DNA of 64,000 nt. Source: Sipunculus nudus (lineage: Eukaryota; Annelida; Sipuncula; Golfingiida; Sipunculidae). The notes under the pieces are model-generated. The model worked only from the letters and a program-made list of their open reading frames with translations, was not told where the DNA came from and did no database searches. Positions 11,501 to 23,439 of this stretch are shown piece by piece (position 1 is the stretch's first letter; each line of letters starts with the position of its first letter). The stretch is taken from positions 45,904,401-45,968,400 of the forward strand of contig CM049317.1 in assembly GCA_026874595.1 (NCBI GenBank), given 5' to 3'. Made by a program: the position numbers and the translations under genes.

Positions 11501-14500
11501 CTTACATATTGAAAAAGTGTTTGTGTTATGACAACTTCCGAAAATAAATTTCTTTAAAGGTAGCAAACTTAATGTAATATCATAACGTGCTATAAATCCA
11601 TTGTAACAGTTAAATTATGTGTCTATATAATTGATGTCCGTAGAATTTTGAAATTTATGATCTGCTGATGCTGACATCCACAATTTAGACCGGGCAATCG
11701 AATTCAAAACTTCCATTGTTTTGCTGTTCTTATAAAATATATACAACGCCTAAAATGTATAAATATTTAATATTAAGCTTTCATTCGAAAGGCAAAAATG
11801 TCATTACAAATACAGAGGGGTTATTATACAAACGTTTACAGTCATTACAAACACATGGCAGGCAAATACTAAATATATATATATAATATGTTTTCTTCAA
11901 AAGCAGGTAGATATTTGATAAAGTTTCAGATAACTTCATAAGCCTTTATAAAAAAGGTTCTATCTACATCAAGGTAGTCCTAGTTTATGGCAGACTAACA
12001 TTTTCAGAAGTAAAGTTGGCCTTAAAATATGAATATCCATATATACCTTACATTGATTATAGTATTCCGTATTAGAAAGTTAAATATAGGGCTTTTATTT
12101 ATTGAAATCAAAGTCAGTGACATGATACTATTTTCTAGTGTAAATATTACCAAGTAGTGTGGGCTTTTGGTATATGTCTGTTTGTGTAATGACATTATAG
12201 TTTACTGTAACGGCTTCTGACCATTATGATGACCTTGACCTTGATCTCAATTTTTGCCCAAGGTCACTTTTTTAAAACTATCGTTTGAAACACTGTTATA
12301 TTTATGCTCCATTAGTTTCCTTTTTGTAAATTAAAAAACTTCTATATATATAGGGCAAATTAATCTACTTTTCTGTTTTGACAGGAAACTTATCTTGGAC
12401 AGTAGCAGGTGAAGTTTAAACAATCTTGGTATCAAGGTTATGCTTTATGTACATTTAGTAGACAAGCAGCTAGTTGGCTTCTGACGTTTTACTGATTAAC
12501 TGTCAGAATTTAAGTCACAATGTCAGCATGTGAAGTTTTTACTTCCTGCTGACCAGTCTGCTGGTCAATGAGCATCCAAAATGTCAAAACAATGCGTTTC
12601 CGTTCCTGAGCATACTGCCTTTTACTGACAGGATTAAGGTTTATGCCCCACAGCTCATTCAATAAAAAGTCATGTTGACCTACTGTTCCATTACCGCAGA
12701 GGACCTATTAGTAACCGTCAGTGTGAGAAGGTTACATTTCTTGGACCTTACATTTACGATATGTGTCATGTTACGGACGATCATACAGACGGGCGGACGG
12801 ACAGACAGAAGAAGAAACAAGACGCATCACCGGTGCTTTACTCTCTACTAATTAGATATGAATAAGTTTATTCTGGCCTGCCAAATGCTTTCAAAATGTG
12901 ACTTGACATTGTACCTGTCTCTATTTAAGAGTTTTACCAATAAATGGACTGGAAATCACACATAATAAACTCCTCTCTGTACACAAGCAGTGGCTCGATT
13001 ATACAAAGGGAAAGATGAACTTAGAAAACTAAACAACTAATATAACTAAACAACAAATATACCAGAATTAAAATACAACTCATTCACACACATCATTCTG
13101 TTCACGTAATCATGTATGCATTGGAAGTTAACCAGACGAGTCATTCATTGCAACACCTACAGCAGCACAGGCTCTGGTCTCCAGTTAAATACTACAAATA
13201 TAACAACAGTATATTATTATTAAGAGTGTAGTACATAGGTATAATAGAATTTATACAATATAAACGTATTCTTTGTTTATATAACCTTATTATGGTCTGG
13301 TAGGGTGATACAGGGGCTACAAAATTTCATTATGTTCGTGGTCAGCTGATGGATATAAAGTAGTAATAACATTTGCCTATAAAGCATCTATAAAAAGCCA
13401 GAGGTTTGAGCCTCTGTTGGACAAATTTAAAATTATTATACAAACTTTTTTCCTCCTGAAACTGTGTTACTGACCCAAGGTGGTAAAAACAAGAATACTG
13501 CTGCTCATGTAACTACATTCACACAATGCCGGACTTACTGCGGCCAAAATGGCCCCTCAATCAATCTAAAACATGCCAAAGGTAAATAAACCGAACATTA
13601 TTATTGAGATATTAGCGTTTGTAAGATATTTTCTCAACTCGAAATAATGACGCTTAACGTGTTGGTGTCATTTCTGTGGAACTGTTTTGTTTAAAATTGT
13701 AGCATAGATAAACGTTTTATTATTATTTTAATTATATGAAGTAATGTAAAAATGTCTGATAAATAACCTTGAAAACTGCGAACAAAAGAATTTCAGAGTG
13801 CCCATAATCATGTTTTGTTCCCTAGCTGCCTTCTGCATAACAAAGGTAACAGTTGCCTATTTTTCAGTTTCAACAGGGGACTTACCTTGGACAGTAAGCA
13901 TGTAAAGTTTAAACTTCCTGGGTCTAGCGTTTACAATTTATTCTGTGGAATGACGGACGATGGCTTCCGAAGATTGAGTTCCATAACCGGAAGCATATAA
14001 ATCAGAGTGACCTAATTATGGTTTCCACTGTGGGCCATTCTTGGCAAGTTTGAACTTCCTGGGTCAAGTGGTTTAGAATTGTCAGCAAGGATAAACATTA
14101 TTGACCATAACTGTAACTTTATATTATTCTTACATATACCAATGAATTGGGGTTTTAATGCCACCTGGCAAAATGGCTTGAGCCAACCAGAGCAAGCCAA
14201 ATCATTCACTGCTCTATTTCGTCTCCACGGCTCAGTGACTTGACCTCCTAAATATTAAATGGACTCGGGGACGGAGGGACAACCTATCATGATCTGTCTG
14301 TTTTTTTTTCAGGTGCTCGCAGTGACCCTGTCAACGATTTATCTACAGAGTCCGTGTGTGACCAGCTGAATCGTCCCATCAACAAGTTTATCGAGTGCGG
14401 AGGGAGGTTAGGGGACCAGTACCGATGGGGCAACCTTGGGCCGGATTTCCACAATACCACTGCCACGTGGTCAGATGAGGAAATTAAAAACTTTTCCTGC

Positions 14501-17500
14501 TCTGTTGCAGGTAGGCTAATCTCTCCTTCTCTGTTTATTCTGCCCGGATTAGTTTTTTTTATCTTTCTATATAGATATCTGGTAACGTAGCATATACGTC
14601 TGGTCTGCAACTAAAAAAAAAAGGTTTTTAGGTACCCCCTGAGCATGTAATGTGATGCATGATAAGAGACAAGAAATATTTTTATTGCCTCTTTACGCTG
14701 ATTCAATGCACGATTCATGCGTAAGTTCATACAGAACTCTTGCATGCAGTAGTACTGGGTAAAAAACGAGGCGAGACGAAAAGTCAATGCTAGTTACAAT
14801 ATCTTACGTATATTATCCGATTTGCCAGAATTTTGTAGAACACAAAAGAGTAGGTTCGCCCCCTGCGTCCCCTCTGAATCCGCCCCGGCACAGCACGGTC
14901 TGCTACAAGAACAGTTATGTTTAAATAACTCCTCTGGAGCAGACAAGCCCGATTGGTAGACCAAACGAAAATAATAGGTAACGTGAACGTGTCAACTTCA
15001 TGGTAATGTATCATGTTCGGTTTGTAGACAGGGATAAAGAGGAACAGAAGCGGATCCAGAAGGAGGATCCAGGAGGTCCGGACCCCCCTCTCCTTTTTTT
15101 CTACCGCCATAACACTTTTAAGGTTTCAGACCAACATTTTGGGAAAATGATATGCAACTAAACTTAAGAAACCTTTCTGTATATCATTTTTGTTTACTTA
15201 GGAGTTTATATGAAACTGGAGATCTAACTCGGGAAATCGGGCTTTTCAGCTAATTACAAATAAGACGTGATCAGCTCATGTGAGCCTATTGTACCTCGGT
15301 GTCAGGTACTCATGCGTTGCGGTTGTCGGATGTAACCGACGCAGGTGGCTGTGGCCCGTCAGTCTGAGAGCGATAAAACCAGTATCTGAGCTGGGATGTC
15401 TGGGCCCGTCACGCAGGATGGCGATCTCGGGTCGATGCATGATCGAAGGAAATAAAAAAAAAAACACTCCGTGAGACTGAAATGGAGACCTTACTGCGTT
15501 CTTACATCACATTGAAATGTTAATTTTTGCCGAATTTTCGGGACCTTAGGGCGCTCTGTTGTGTTGCCACTGCGATGTGTTGGTATGTATGACGCTCATA
15601 TCAAGATGTAAGAACGCCCTATTAACATACTACGACCACTCTGTGACGATGCTGCTGCGACCTAGGCGACCGCACAACGCTGCTAGGATGCTGTCACTGC
15701 GTCTGCACATCGTCCTTACGACAACTCCATGGCGACAAGCAACTTGGATTCCATGGAAACTGCTCTGAAGTTGGCTGTGACGCTGAGATATCTAGTCTCT
15801 GTAGACAAGTACTCAAGCCTTAAATACCAGTAAAGAGTTCCCCGCAACACTATCTACTTTTTTGTTTTTGATACTTGCCGTACGATCATCAACGATCATA
15901 AGCACGACCTCATCACATGCCCCACACCCTGTTTTGAGTAGGAGGCGATTGCCGGGAACTTCAAGACCAAGTTGAACGTCCCTCACTCCTGCGGTACCCT
16001 CGACAGAAAGTATGTTGTCATGCATGTCCTCCAGACACAGGAAGCTTGTGTCAGAACTACAAAGGGTTTTTCTTCGTTATGCTCTTGGCATTTGTCGATG
16101 CAAACAACAAGTTCCTCTTGGTTAACGTTGGTGATCTCTGATTTATGTCAGACAGCCAGATCCTCAATGATTCCGAACTGAAAGAGTGCGTCGAGGATGG
16201 TTCTATCGGCTTCCCAATCCTGATCCATCACCCAGTGATGACGAAGATACACCATACTTCCTCCATAGTATTCGGACTGGACACCCTCCTAATAAAGCCA
16301 CACCCTGCAAGGGGAATGAGCCAGGAGCAGCGGATCATCAACACTCGAATCTCTGGAGAATGACATATGGTGGAGAAGCCTTTTGTATTATAGCACAGAG
16401 ATTTCAAGTGCTCCTCACTTCGAAGCAGCTGTTGCCTGAATCAGTCCAGCAAGTGGTAGAAACGTGCGTCTTTGTTCACAACTTGATGCACGGATGATAT
16501 CCAGTACTTCAAAATTCCATACTGGATCAAGAAGATGAGAATCACGACCTCAGCCTTGGAGAGTAGTCGTAGCAAGCAAACATGCATGAGGTGGAACAAG
16601 AAGCTAGACCCAGTCGCGACATAAGAGCAGGGGTGCGACAGAGAGAGTACCTTAGATAATACTTCAAAGTGTAGTTGCTTCAGTTCCTTGGTAGGACACA
16701 AAAATTTGATGTGATATCACTTTCGTGATAATATTGACCACTTATTTTGGTAAATTCTAAAGAAATCATTAATTGGATGCTTTGTTGTTCCTTAACAGAG
16801 TAGGCTACTTTGTTAATATGTACTAATAATGTAAAATTCATTCTTTCCATGCATAATATTTTTCCTGTCATAGTGTATGTTGACAAATGAATGTCTTTGT
16901 TGTCAAGAGGAAAATGTAAACAAGACAAAAAAAGAACAAAATTATCAATGTTTTGAGTAAATTATTAAAATGGAACGGAAAAAGCGTAAAAAAAGTTGAA
17001 AACAGACTCACAACAAAGCATCTAGCTACTGGAAATCCAGCCGTCCATGTTTGGGATAAATCACACTAAGAAACAATCTTATTTGATTGTTGGGCCTTGG
17101 GTTGTGAGAGACTGATCGCTGAATCGTCTAGGCACAGCGACCTGACTTGAAATCTCCTGCTGCTCCAAAGGTCTTATAACACAAAAATTTCAAGAATCAA
17201 CTGCTGAATCCACTGATTAGGGAAGAGCTTTTTTTTGTGCTTGTGGGAAATTGCTGCTGTATTCATTCTGGTTCCTTGGACCAACAATCAGACGTGGGCT
17301 GTCACATTTGCTGGAAAGGTGCTTTGTCAGAAGATAATACATATAAAAGGTACACTAGAAAATCCCTGGCGGGCATGAGGTGTTGCAGGAGAAGGAGGGG
17401 CATATGCCACAGAAAACCTAAACAAACTTACCAATTAAAGGGTCCTATAACACCCCGCCACTAATTGTCCCTTCAGCAGAGCAAGTTTGAGAATGATCAA

Positions 17501-20500
17501 AAAGGAGGAAAAAATAGATCAATGGAGCACATCTGTTTCTGATCCATAAGCAAGTAACGCCTTTGAAATATAAAATAATGGCTAAGCACCTGCACCATAG
17601 CCTTTGAATATGGCATAATTGGAATCCCTATACCTAATAACCCAGTAATTCATATAAATATCATTGAAATTGACCACTTATACAAATGTTACATTCTTAT
17701 GAGAAGTGGGTTAATGATGGCCATCTTGAAAAATCGGCTGCTATATATAATTTTTGACTGATAAACTTTTTTCTTGTAAAGAAAATTTGAAGCTTGTATC
17801 AGCAACTGAAATATTTCGGCCATAACTGCACTTATCTGCTTAATAATAACGGCATTTCCTTCACTGTCACTTCTTTCACCTTTCACGCATTGCACAGCAA
17901 GTTATTTGGATTAAAGAAATCCAAGGGATATTTGCATACATGGCAATTTATATCTAGTTCGTTGGCATCCTTTATACTTGCAATAACTGCATCTCTTATC
18001 TGGCTTATCTTTTTTTACGGAATGATCTGAATCTGTGGTTTTAGCTCAGCTGAATGAAAGTCGTCTTCCGTCGTCTGCCGTCCGGCCGTCCGTTAGCAAG
18101 CACAAATTGTTATCGCTGGAAATTCTAAGTAAATATCCAAATAGGTCAATAAAAAATCTCCTTGGAAACCAGAAATACGGTCAGTACGACCCATATCATC
18201 CGATCTTTGGGGCGTGTAACAACCCCAGATTAATTAAAAAAAATTGGTACTAATCCTCCAGTATCCTGATAATTACTGCATGGATTGCCGTGAATCTTGC
18301 CTTGAATATTGACCATGTGTAGTTTTGTCTGTTGCCTAAACCTGGTAGCGCCATCTTAATTTTTTTTGTATATTTGTGCATGTTTCCCTTTATTTTGAAA
18401 CTGCTTAAGTGATACTATTAGATTATCAACTGTGGTTACATGAAGAGTCCTGAATCCTTGTGTGTTTATTAGGACCCTGCTTGAATAAGCGGGTGCCCAT
18501 TATGGTAATAACCCTGTCTACAAGTCTGTCCGTCTGTCCAGAAATTTATTTTCGGGTGATAACTCGAGTTTGGATTTACATATGCATTTCAAACTTGACA
18601 TATATGGTCGACCACTAAATCAAGAACCTTATTGATTTTGGGGTCAAGGTTACAGGACACACTTCTTAAAAAAGACTGTGGATGCATTTAAAGCCAAGCT
18701 TTATAATCGAAACCTTCTTTTTCTTGCACATACAGCTGATCTGCCAGTAGGGGAAGAATCTTCTTGCTTTTGGGTTCACTAGGTCAAAGGCCAAGATCAC
18801 GTGATCTGTCCACAAATTTGTTTCCGGATGATAACTCAAGTTAGGTTTGGCATATTGGTTTAAAATTTAACTAATATTAACTTATCAAAAAAAGTGAGAA
18901 CCCTTTTGATTTTCGGGTCTTGAGGTCAAAGGACAAGGTCACAGGACACATTTCTTTGAAAATATCGTGGATGCATTTAAGGCCCAACATTTCATCCCAA
19001 ACCTTACGCTTTCCACGTACTGCTCTTTAGCGGAAGAATCTTATAGCTTTTGGGGTCAAAAGGTTGAAGTCACAGACGCCATATATCCACAAATTTGTGG
19101 AAATAGCTTGTGGATTCAAAATAGCTTGTGGACACATTTAAGCTAAAGTTTGCATCCCTCTATCTTTCACATATACCTTTCCTGCCAGTCGGAGAAGAAT
19201 ACTATAAAGTTTGAGACTGCAAGGTAAAGGTCAAGGTCACACAACCATCTTCTTGGAAAAGCATATGGACGCATTTTAAGCAATGCTTTCATCCCAGATC
19301 TTTCATCATTCACTTGTGGATTGCGTAATAATAGGGAAAGAATGGGACAGATTTTGACATTACAAGGTGAAAGGTCAAGGTCACAGGACATCCTGTTGAT
19401 TTATATGCTGACCAAGCTTACAGTTTGATACATCATGCAAATGTTATTATGCCCCTGTTGCTTGTGGTGCTCCTCTCCTCTAGCTTTATACACACCTGGT
19501 CAGTTCTCTCTGTCTCTGCGTGTAATCAGGTCCTTTCTTATATTTTCTCATGCATTTCTCAGCCCGAAATGGAAGTCTATGGGCCTTTTAGGAGGCCTTC
19601 CTGACCTGTCAGTATTTTAGTAATGTCAAGAATAGGAGGATGGATTGTTATACAAATCAGTATGGTGTCAGTTTATGGAAAGCAATTCTCAGAATTTTAG
19701 GTCACAAGGTCAATGGTCAAGGTCACAGGACCCACATTTTGAAAAATCTCATAAAATATCCTTAAAGACAAATTCATTTGAGCGACGAAACCTATCGGTC
19801 CCATGTTTTATGCATTCTATAGGCTATGAGACACACGTTTAGTTACTTTTGGATGTCAGGACCTCTTTGACTGTGGTGCGCGTGGCTGCTTCAACTCAGC
19901 AAGGCTACTAAAGAGTCGATCTTGCTTCAGGGAACACCTTTGCTTCTCACTATGTCCAAACAGACAGACGAGATAACCACATTTTATAATTGAATCTTTT
20001 GCCCCAAGGCCTGTACAATTGTTCAAGCTTTGGGACTCGCGCTGTCAAGGTCCACTTAATCCTATCAATGGCATATACATAACATTGTACGTTTTGTATT
20101 GCATTTTGAGACATGAATGGACTTTGTTTCAACAGGGACATGTATCTATTATATCCAACATAAGCCCTTAACCAGAACCTTCAATGTGAAGATATGTTAT
20201 ACGCCTTTATATATTTAATCCCTGACTAAAATAGATATACCGAATTCTGACAATATTAAGCAGGAACTTGGATTTCAAAATATTATCTGCAACATAGCGT
20301 TTAAGGGGGTATATTGATAATATAAATGACCATATTAGCGAAAAGGAACTAGCGTTACTTCCGATCGTTGTATTTTAAGACTTGCCTTATTTTCACACTT
20401 TCATATTTCCTGAACAGAGGCATCAACGAGCCCTGAGGTACACGACCTGCTGCGTCAGATGGTTGGGCGCAGGAATAGTGGCAGAGCCTTCAGGAACGTT

Positions 20501-23240
20501 CTTGGGTTTATCGCCCGAATCTTCAATGAACACAAGAAGAGAGTCAACGTCGCTGTACGAATCATGAGGTTAATGAAACGGTCAGGTGAGACATGCGATG
20601 TCACTAGGGAAGCACCCATACCCTCCACTTGTTTTCTTATGAGTTTTTATTACTTTATTGATAAACAAGTCTGTAATCCCAGGTTGGTGTTATATTTCAT
20701 TCACAATGAACAATATAAGCTAAAATCCATCTTTATACACTGCAATTTGATAAAATATACCTTTATTCTGTTTTGGAATGTTCATATATCCGAGAGTTAT
20801 CGTCTTGTCTTGTAAAGCTGCGATTACCGGGCGCGCGGTATGAGGCGGGGTGATTGCGGAAGCAAAACGCGGTATGTTGAATGCGATATAAATTCGCAAG
20901 GGGCATTGACTTTGCGGGCTGTAAAACACTGCGATATGAGCCGGATAATATCAAAACCCGCTAGACTGTGCTGCATCCGTAAGTCATACATATGGTCTTA
21001 CCAAAGCCCGTGGGCGCTAGACCGCGCACAGTATGCGGAACCAATACCCCACTGATAATTCTAGATTAAAATTTAGCCCACTCTTATCGCACACCGCGGG
21101 CCCGGCAAATGATGGACGATAAATAATAATGGTGAAAAAAGTCTTTTCCGCATATCGCTTATCGCTTCCGGTGAACGCAGTTTAAAACGGATTTAATATT
21201 TTGTTTTCTAACCTTTCCCTTTGATGAAGGGCTGACATCGAGGCGGTTATAGAACATAATTTTTTTGTCTCATGCAGGATTCCCGACTTTTCCCCTTGTT
21301 GACGTCACTGCAGCTGACATCGAAGATGTGATTGACGATGTAGAGGCCCTGGTGATCCCCCTTAGAAGCCGATTCATTGGTCCTGTCAATCTCTGCGTCA
21401 TCAACGCCTCCATCCACTGGTGTAATGAAAATGGCAGAAACCTAACTGAAATTCTGTTGGGTAAGCTATATGTTTAACTCGTGCTTCGGCAGAACAGACT
21501 TATGTTATCTCTCACATCTTTACCGTTGATTTATTATAGAGAAGTTTGTTTTGCGATAATCACACAAGGTTTTGGCAAGCCCTTAAATGCATCACGAAAA
21601 AAACAGTTCCTTCGCAGATCCGTCGCAGTGCAGCGGGATTCTGTTGGAACATTTTGATAAGCCAACGCAATTCATATTAAATGGACTCCCGGGGGATATA
21701 AACATTATACCACAATGGGTTCAATGTAGACAGCAAAACTGAATTTCCTAATACCAATCCCAACGGTTTTTCTGTAGATATTAGATTTACCTCACTTGAA
21801 GAAACAGATCAATACACGTAGACTTCCTGCACTAACTCGCAGATTAAAACAAGGTCTTTACATAGGCTATAGTTTTCGCCAGGTACATGAACGAACAGAC
21901 TTCCTGTTCTGGCAAGGCAAGATGATTACAAACATACTTGTCTGATTGGGAAGGGGTACAAACATACCTTCGGCTGCTAAACCTAATGGTTTACCCCACT
22001 GCATGGGGTACGCCCTGCTCAATTCACATTATGTGAGTTTGTATCTGTACTATAGAAGAAACTCTCTCTTTAAGCCTTCATGTGCAAACTAAAAACAAAA
22101 CAAAACTTAAAACCCTATAATACTGGAGAAATACTGGACCCCCTTCTCTAGCAAATCAATGAGAGTAGAACGTTTTTGAAATTATTAGAATGGTTATACA
22201 TTTAAAACTTTAAGTTTCAGAAATGAATGGTGTTCATAAAAGCATTAACATTATTTTTTACAGTTTCAACTTTAAGTAATTACAGGCAGTATTCTATGTA
22301 AACTCTCCATTGATTTTCCAGGGAGCTTTCCTATGCACAGAAGGCTAAAGTATACATCTATACTATTCCTGCAACAAATCTGTCGGGAAGAGGCGCTTTA
22401 TCTCTTTGAAACAACAAATGCACGTTTTTTTTCTATTTAACAACAACAGTTCAAGGGCCCCAGTGCGGACGTATACAATTCGCCATATCACAGGGGCTTG
22501 TCACAAAAGACTAAAAAGAAATAACTCCAAAATACTTATATTAAGTAGTTAAGGAAGCTTTAGAGTTAATATTTTAAGTCTTTTGTGACAGGCCCCTGTG
22601 AACCATAAAGTGCACGTTGTAACTGAAAATTATTTTCCTCGCGTAGAATTATGCTGCAGGAAAGAGAGCGGGTATGTTGCACCATCTCACTCAGTATTCA
22701 AGTATATTTTTAATAATAGTACAAGTAAAACTCGACTTTATACTGTATTTGATCTGAAATGCTGCAGCCAAAATATTTAGGTTCGAACCTTGGGACAGTT
22801 GTCAAACTAAAGACAGGATCATGGCATACAGGTATATTTAAGGCCTGTGAGCTTTGTTTCAATATACTGCATGTCGAAATACTATAGGGTCTACAATTAA
22901 AATATATGCAAAGTGTACAGATATTTATCTTTTATATGAAAGTTAAATTAACAGTAATACGGAACCTTTTATTGCAGAGTCTAATTCAGTCGACGAGTTC
23001 ATCGGTAACATCAGCTTTGGAAACGCTGCGTCCTTAGAGAACACACGGCGACACGTTGACATCTACAAGAAGACGAAGCCGTACCTGGCGGACCTTATCT
23101 GCATACATACACGAGGGCTTGACATGCTACAGGTCATGTACGATCACGGCTTGATGACTCTGCCTGGACCCACTACCCCAGCGCCAAGTCCCGGATCATC
23201 AGACACCCAGACTGCAGACGACCCGATTACCGACAACTAG
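8444..23240 (+). CDS. secreted six-cysteine protein of unknown family, five exons
   Basis: Join 8444-8480, 14313-14510, 20418-20585, 21278-21460 and 22978-23240: 849 nt, 282 residues, stop TAG. Every junction is GT-AG and every intron is phase 1, so the frame is kept throughout. Residues 1-13 are a short hydrophobic signal peptide and cleavage near Ser13-Ser16 is likely. The mature chain has six cysteines (28, 41, 75, 174, 183, 237), room for three disulfides. Five N-glycosylation sequons lie at Asn 60, 72, 177, 189 and 206. Residues about 85-133 are basic and probably helical, 143-160 acidic, and 258-282 form a Pro/Thr/Ser/Asp tail. No transmembrane segment follows the signal peptide, so it is predicted to be secreted. 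I do not recognise the family and assign no function. A polyadenylation signal follows at 23428. The gene structure is strong; expression and function are unknown. Confidence 0.85.
8521..8581. repeat. (TA)n microsatellite
   Basis: About 61 bp of uninterrupted TA, only 40 bp past the exon 1 splice donor of gene 1. Confidence 0.95.
9113..9470. repeat. minisatellite, about 55-58 bp period, degenerate
   Basis: About six imperfect units carrying AGTTATCAAGCATGTCACA and CATGGTAATCCGTCAAAGAT, in intron 1 of gene 1. Units diverge noticeably and some are truncated. Confidence 0.75.
9613..9745. mobile_element. GCGGATCC-family MITE, short degenerate copy
   Basis: The ends AGGCACGGATG and GAATCCGCGCCT are near-perfect inverted repeats. 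The interior has an 11-12 G run and a C-rich run. It is in intron 1 of gene 1. Confidence 0.55.
9746..12369. other. intron 1 interior, no gene seen
   Basis: AT-rich intronic sequence. The overlapping open frames at 9829-10131 on both strands and at 11267-11512 have no homology that I recognise and no splice context. Confidence 0.5.
12370..12810. repeat. dispersed repeat with CTTGGACAGTA motif and GACGGACAGAC end, copy 1
   Basis: A block near 12385-12418 (ACTTATCTTGGACAGTAGC, then GTTTAAAC) recurs at 13880-13915. This copy ends in GGGCGGACGGACAGACAG near 12795, like other repeats in the window. It is in intron 1. Confidence 0.45.
12811..13856. other. intron 1 interior, no gene seen
   Basis: AT-rich and without recognised structure. 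Confidence 0.5.
13857..14285. repeat. dispersed repeat with CTTGGACAGTA motif, copy 2
   Basis: Shares ACTTACCTTGGACAGTAAGC and the following AAGTTTAAAC with 12370-12420, and ends in GGGACGGAGGGACAA. It stops about 30 bp before exon 2, so it reaches close to the acceptor's polypyrimidine tract. Confidence 0.45.
14313..14510 (+). CDS. gene 1 exon 2
   Basis: 198 nt, 66 codons' worth, phase 1 at both ends. The acceptor is a T-rich tract ending CAG; the donor is GTAGGC. It carries Cys 28, 41 and 75 and the sequons at Asn60 and Asn72, i.e. half of all mature cysteines. Confidence 0.85.
14840..15110. mobile_element. two truncated GCGGATCC-family termini
   Basis: One end (CTGAATCCGCCCCGG, finishing near 14886) and one start (CAGAAGCGGATCCAGAAGG from 15045) face each other about 160 bp apart. 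These are partial copies in intron 2 of gene 1. Confidence 0.5.
15741..16497 (+). pseudogene. decayed PIF/Harbinger (HARBI1-like) transposase
   Basis: Reading across frameshifts and stops gives the order of a DDE_Tnp_4 transposase. It runs from a helical segment (LKLAVTLRYLVSVDKYSSLK, near 15770) to HSCGTLDRKYVVM with the first Asp (near 15990) and VNVGDL with the second Asp (near 16130). SDSQILNDSELKECVEDGSI (16147), PARGMSQEQRI (near 16305), GGEAFCIIAQRFQVLL with the last Glu (near 16370) and PESVQQVVETCVFVHNLMHG at the end follow. At least three frame changes and in-frame stops mean it cannot be active. It lies within intron 2 of gene 1 in the same orientation. Terminal inverted repeats were not found. 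The assignment is by family knowledge of the motif order; confidence is high for the superfamily. Confidence 0.85.
16498..18035. other. intron 2 interior, no gene seen
   Basis: Several short open frames lack recognisable motifs. Part of it may be the remainder of the Harbinger element, which normally carries a second DNA-binding ORF, but I could not recognise one. Confidence 0.45.
18036..18250. repeat. dispersed repeat beginning TTAGCTCAGCTGA
   Basis: TTTTAGCTCAGCTGA followed by CCGTCGTCTGCCGTCCGGCC looks like the reverse-oriented end of the family that finishes GACGGACGGAC...TCAGCTGAGCTAAAA at 4452-5190. Confidence 0.55.
18480..19830. repeat. GGTCAAGGTCACAGGAC repeat array, about 280-bp diverged units
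   Basis: Units repeat the order AGGTCAAGGTCACAGGACAC, then GTGGATGCATTTAAGCC, then CATCCCAAACCTT, then a GAAGAATCTTATAGCTTTTGG-like stretch. At least four diverged units are visible. It is in intron 2 of gene 1. Such blocks are common in mollusc introns (general knowledge). Confidence 0.7.
20418..20585 (+). CDS. gene 1 exon 3
   Basis: 168 nt, phase 1 at both ends, acceptor GAACAG, donor GGTGAG. It encodes residues 79-134: no cysteine, and rich in Arg/Lys with an amphipathic helical look (around MVGRRNSGRAFRNVLGF). Confidence 0.85.
20820..21113. repeat. CpG-rich foldback-like block in intron 3
   Basis: The left arm ATTACCGGGCGCGCGGT and the right arm ACCGCGGGCCCGGCAAAT are approximate inverted repeats. 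Between them are repeated GCGGTATG/GCGATATG motifs and many CpGs, unlike the surrounding AT-rich intron. It could be a MITE or a CpG-rich regulatory island. No target-site duplication was found. Confidence 0.45.
21278..21460 (+). CDS. gene 1 exon 4
   Basis: 183 nt, phase 1 at both ends, acceptor CATGCAG, donor GTAAGC. It encodes residues 135-195 with Cys174 and Cys183, sequons Asn177 and Asn189, and an acidic stretch ADIEDVIDDVEAL. Confidence 0.85.
22489..22600. mobile_element. 112-bp MITE with 24-bp terminal inverted repeats
   Basis: CACAGGGGCTTGTCACAAAA at 22489 is matched in inverse at 22577-22600 (23 of 24 identical). No coding capacity and no clear target-site duplication. It is in intron 4 of gene 1, about 380 bp before exon 5. 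Confidence 0.75.
22978..23240 (+). CDS. gene 1 exon 5 and stop
   Basis: 263 nt including TAG at 23238-23240; the acceptor is ATTGCAG. It encodes residues 196-282: sequon Asn206, Cys237, and a Pro/Thr/Ser/Asp tail from about 258 that may be disordered or O-glycosylated. Confidence 0.85.
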
Positions 23241-23427
23241 ACTACAGCCAGTCTGGGGTCTCAAAGGGACTATAGAGTCTTATGTCACTCCACAGGATCA
23301 GTGTAAAGGGACCTCAATGCCAACCTTGAAACTGAATGACAAAATTTCATGTTTTAAGTAATTTTATTATGAAGTCAAATAATGCCTTAGAAATCTTAGT
23401 CCAGTGAATATATATAAAGCCTTTGTA

Positions 23428-23433
23428 AATAAA
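23428..23433 (+). terminator. polyadenylation signal AATAAA of gene 1
   Basis: Canonical AATAAA 188 bp after the stop codon, in a T/A-rich 3' region. Cleavage is expected 10-30 bp further on. Confidence 0.65.
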
Positions 23434-23439
23434 TATTTT

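Noticed and set aside
15280-15474. Possible THAP zinc finger (CVAVVGCNRRR)
   Set aside because: Only the first cysteine pair resembles the motif; the downstream THAP residues are missing.
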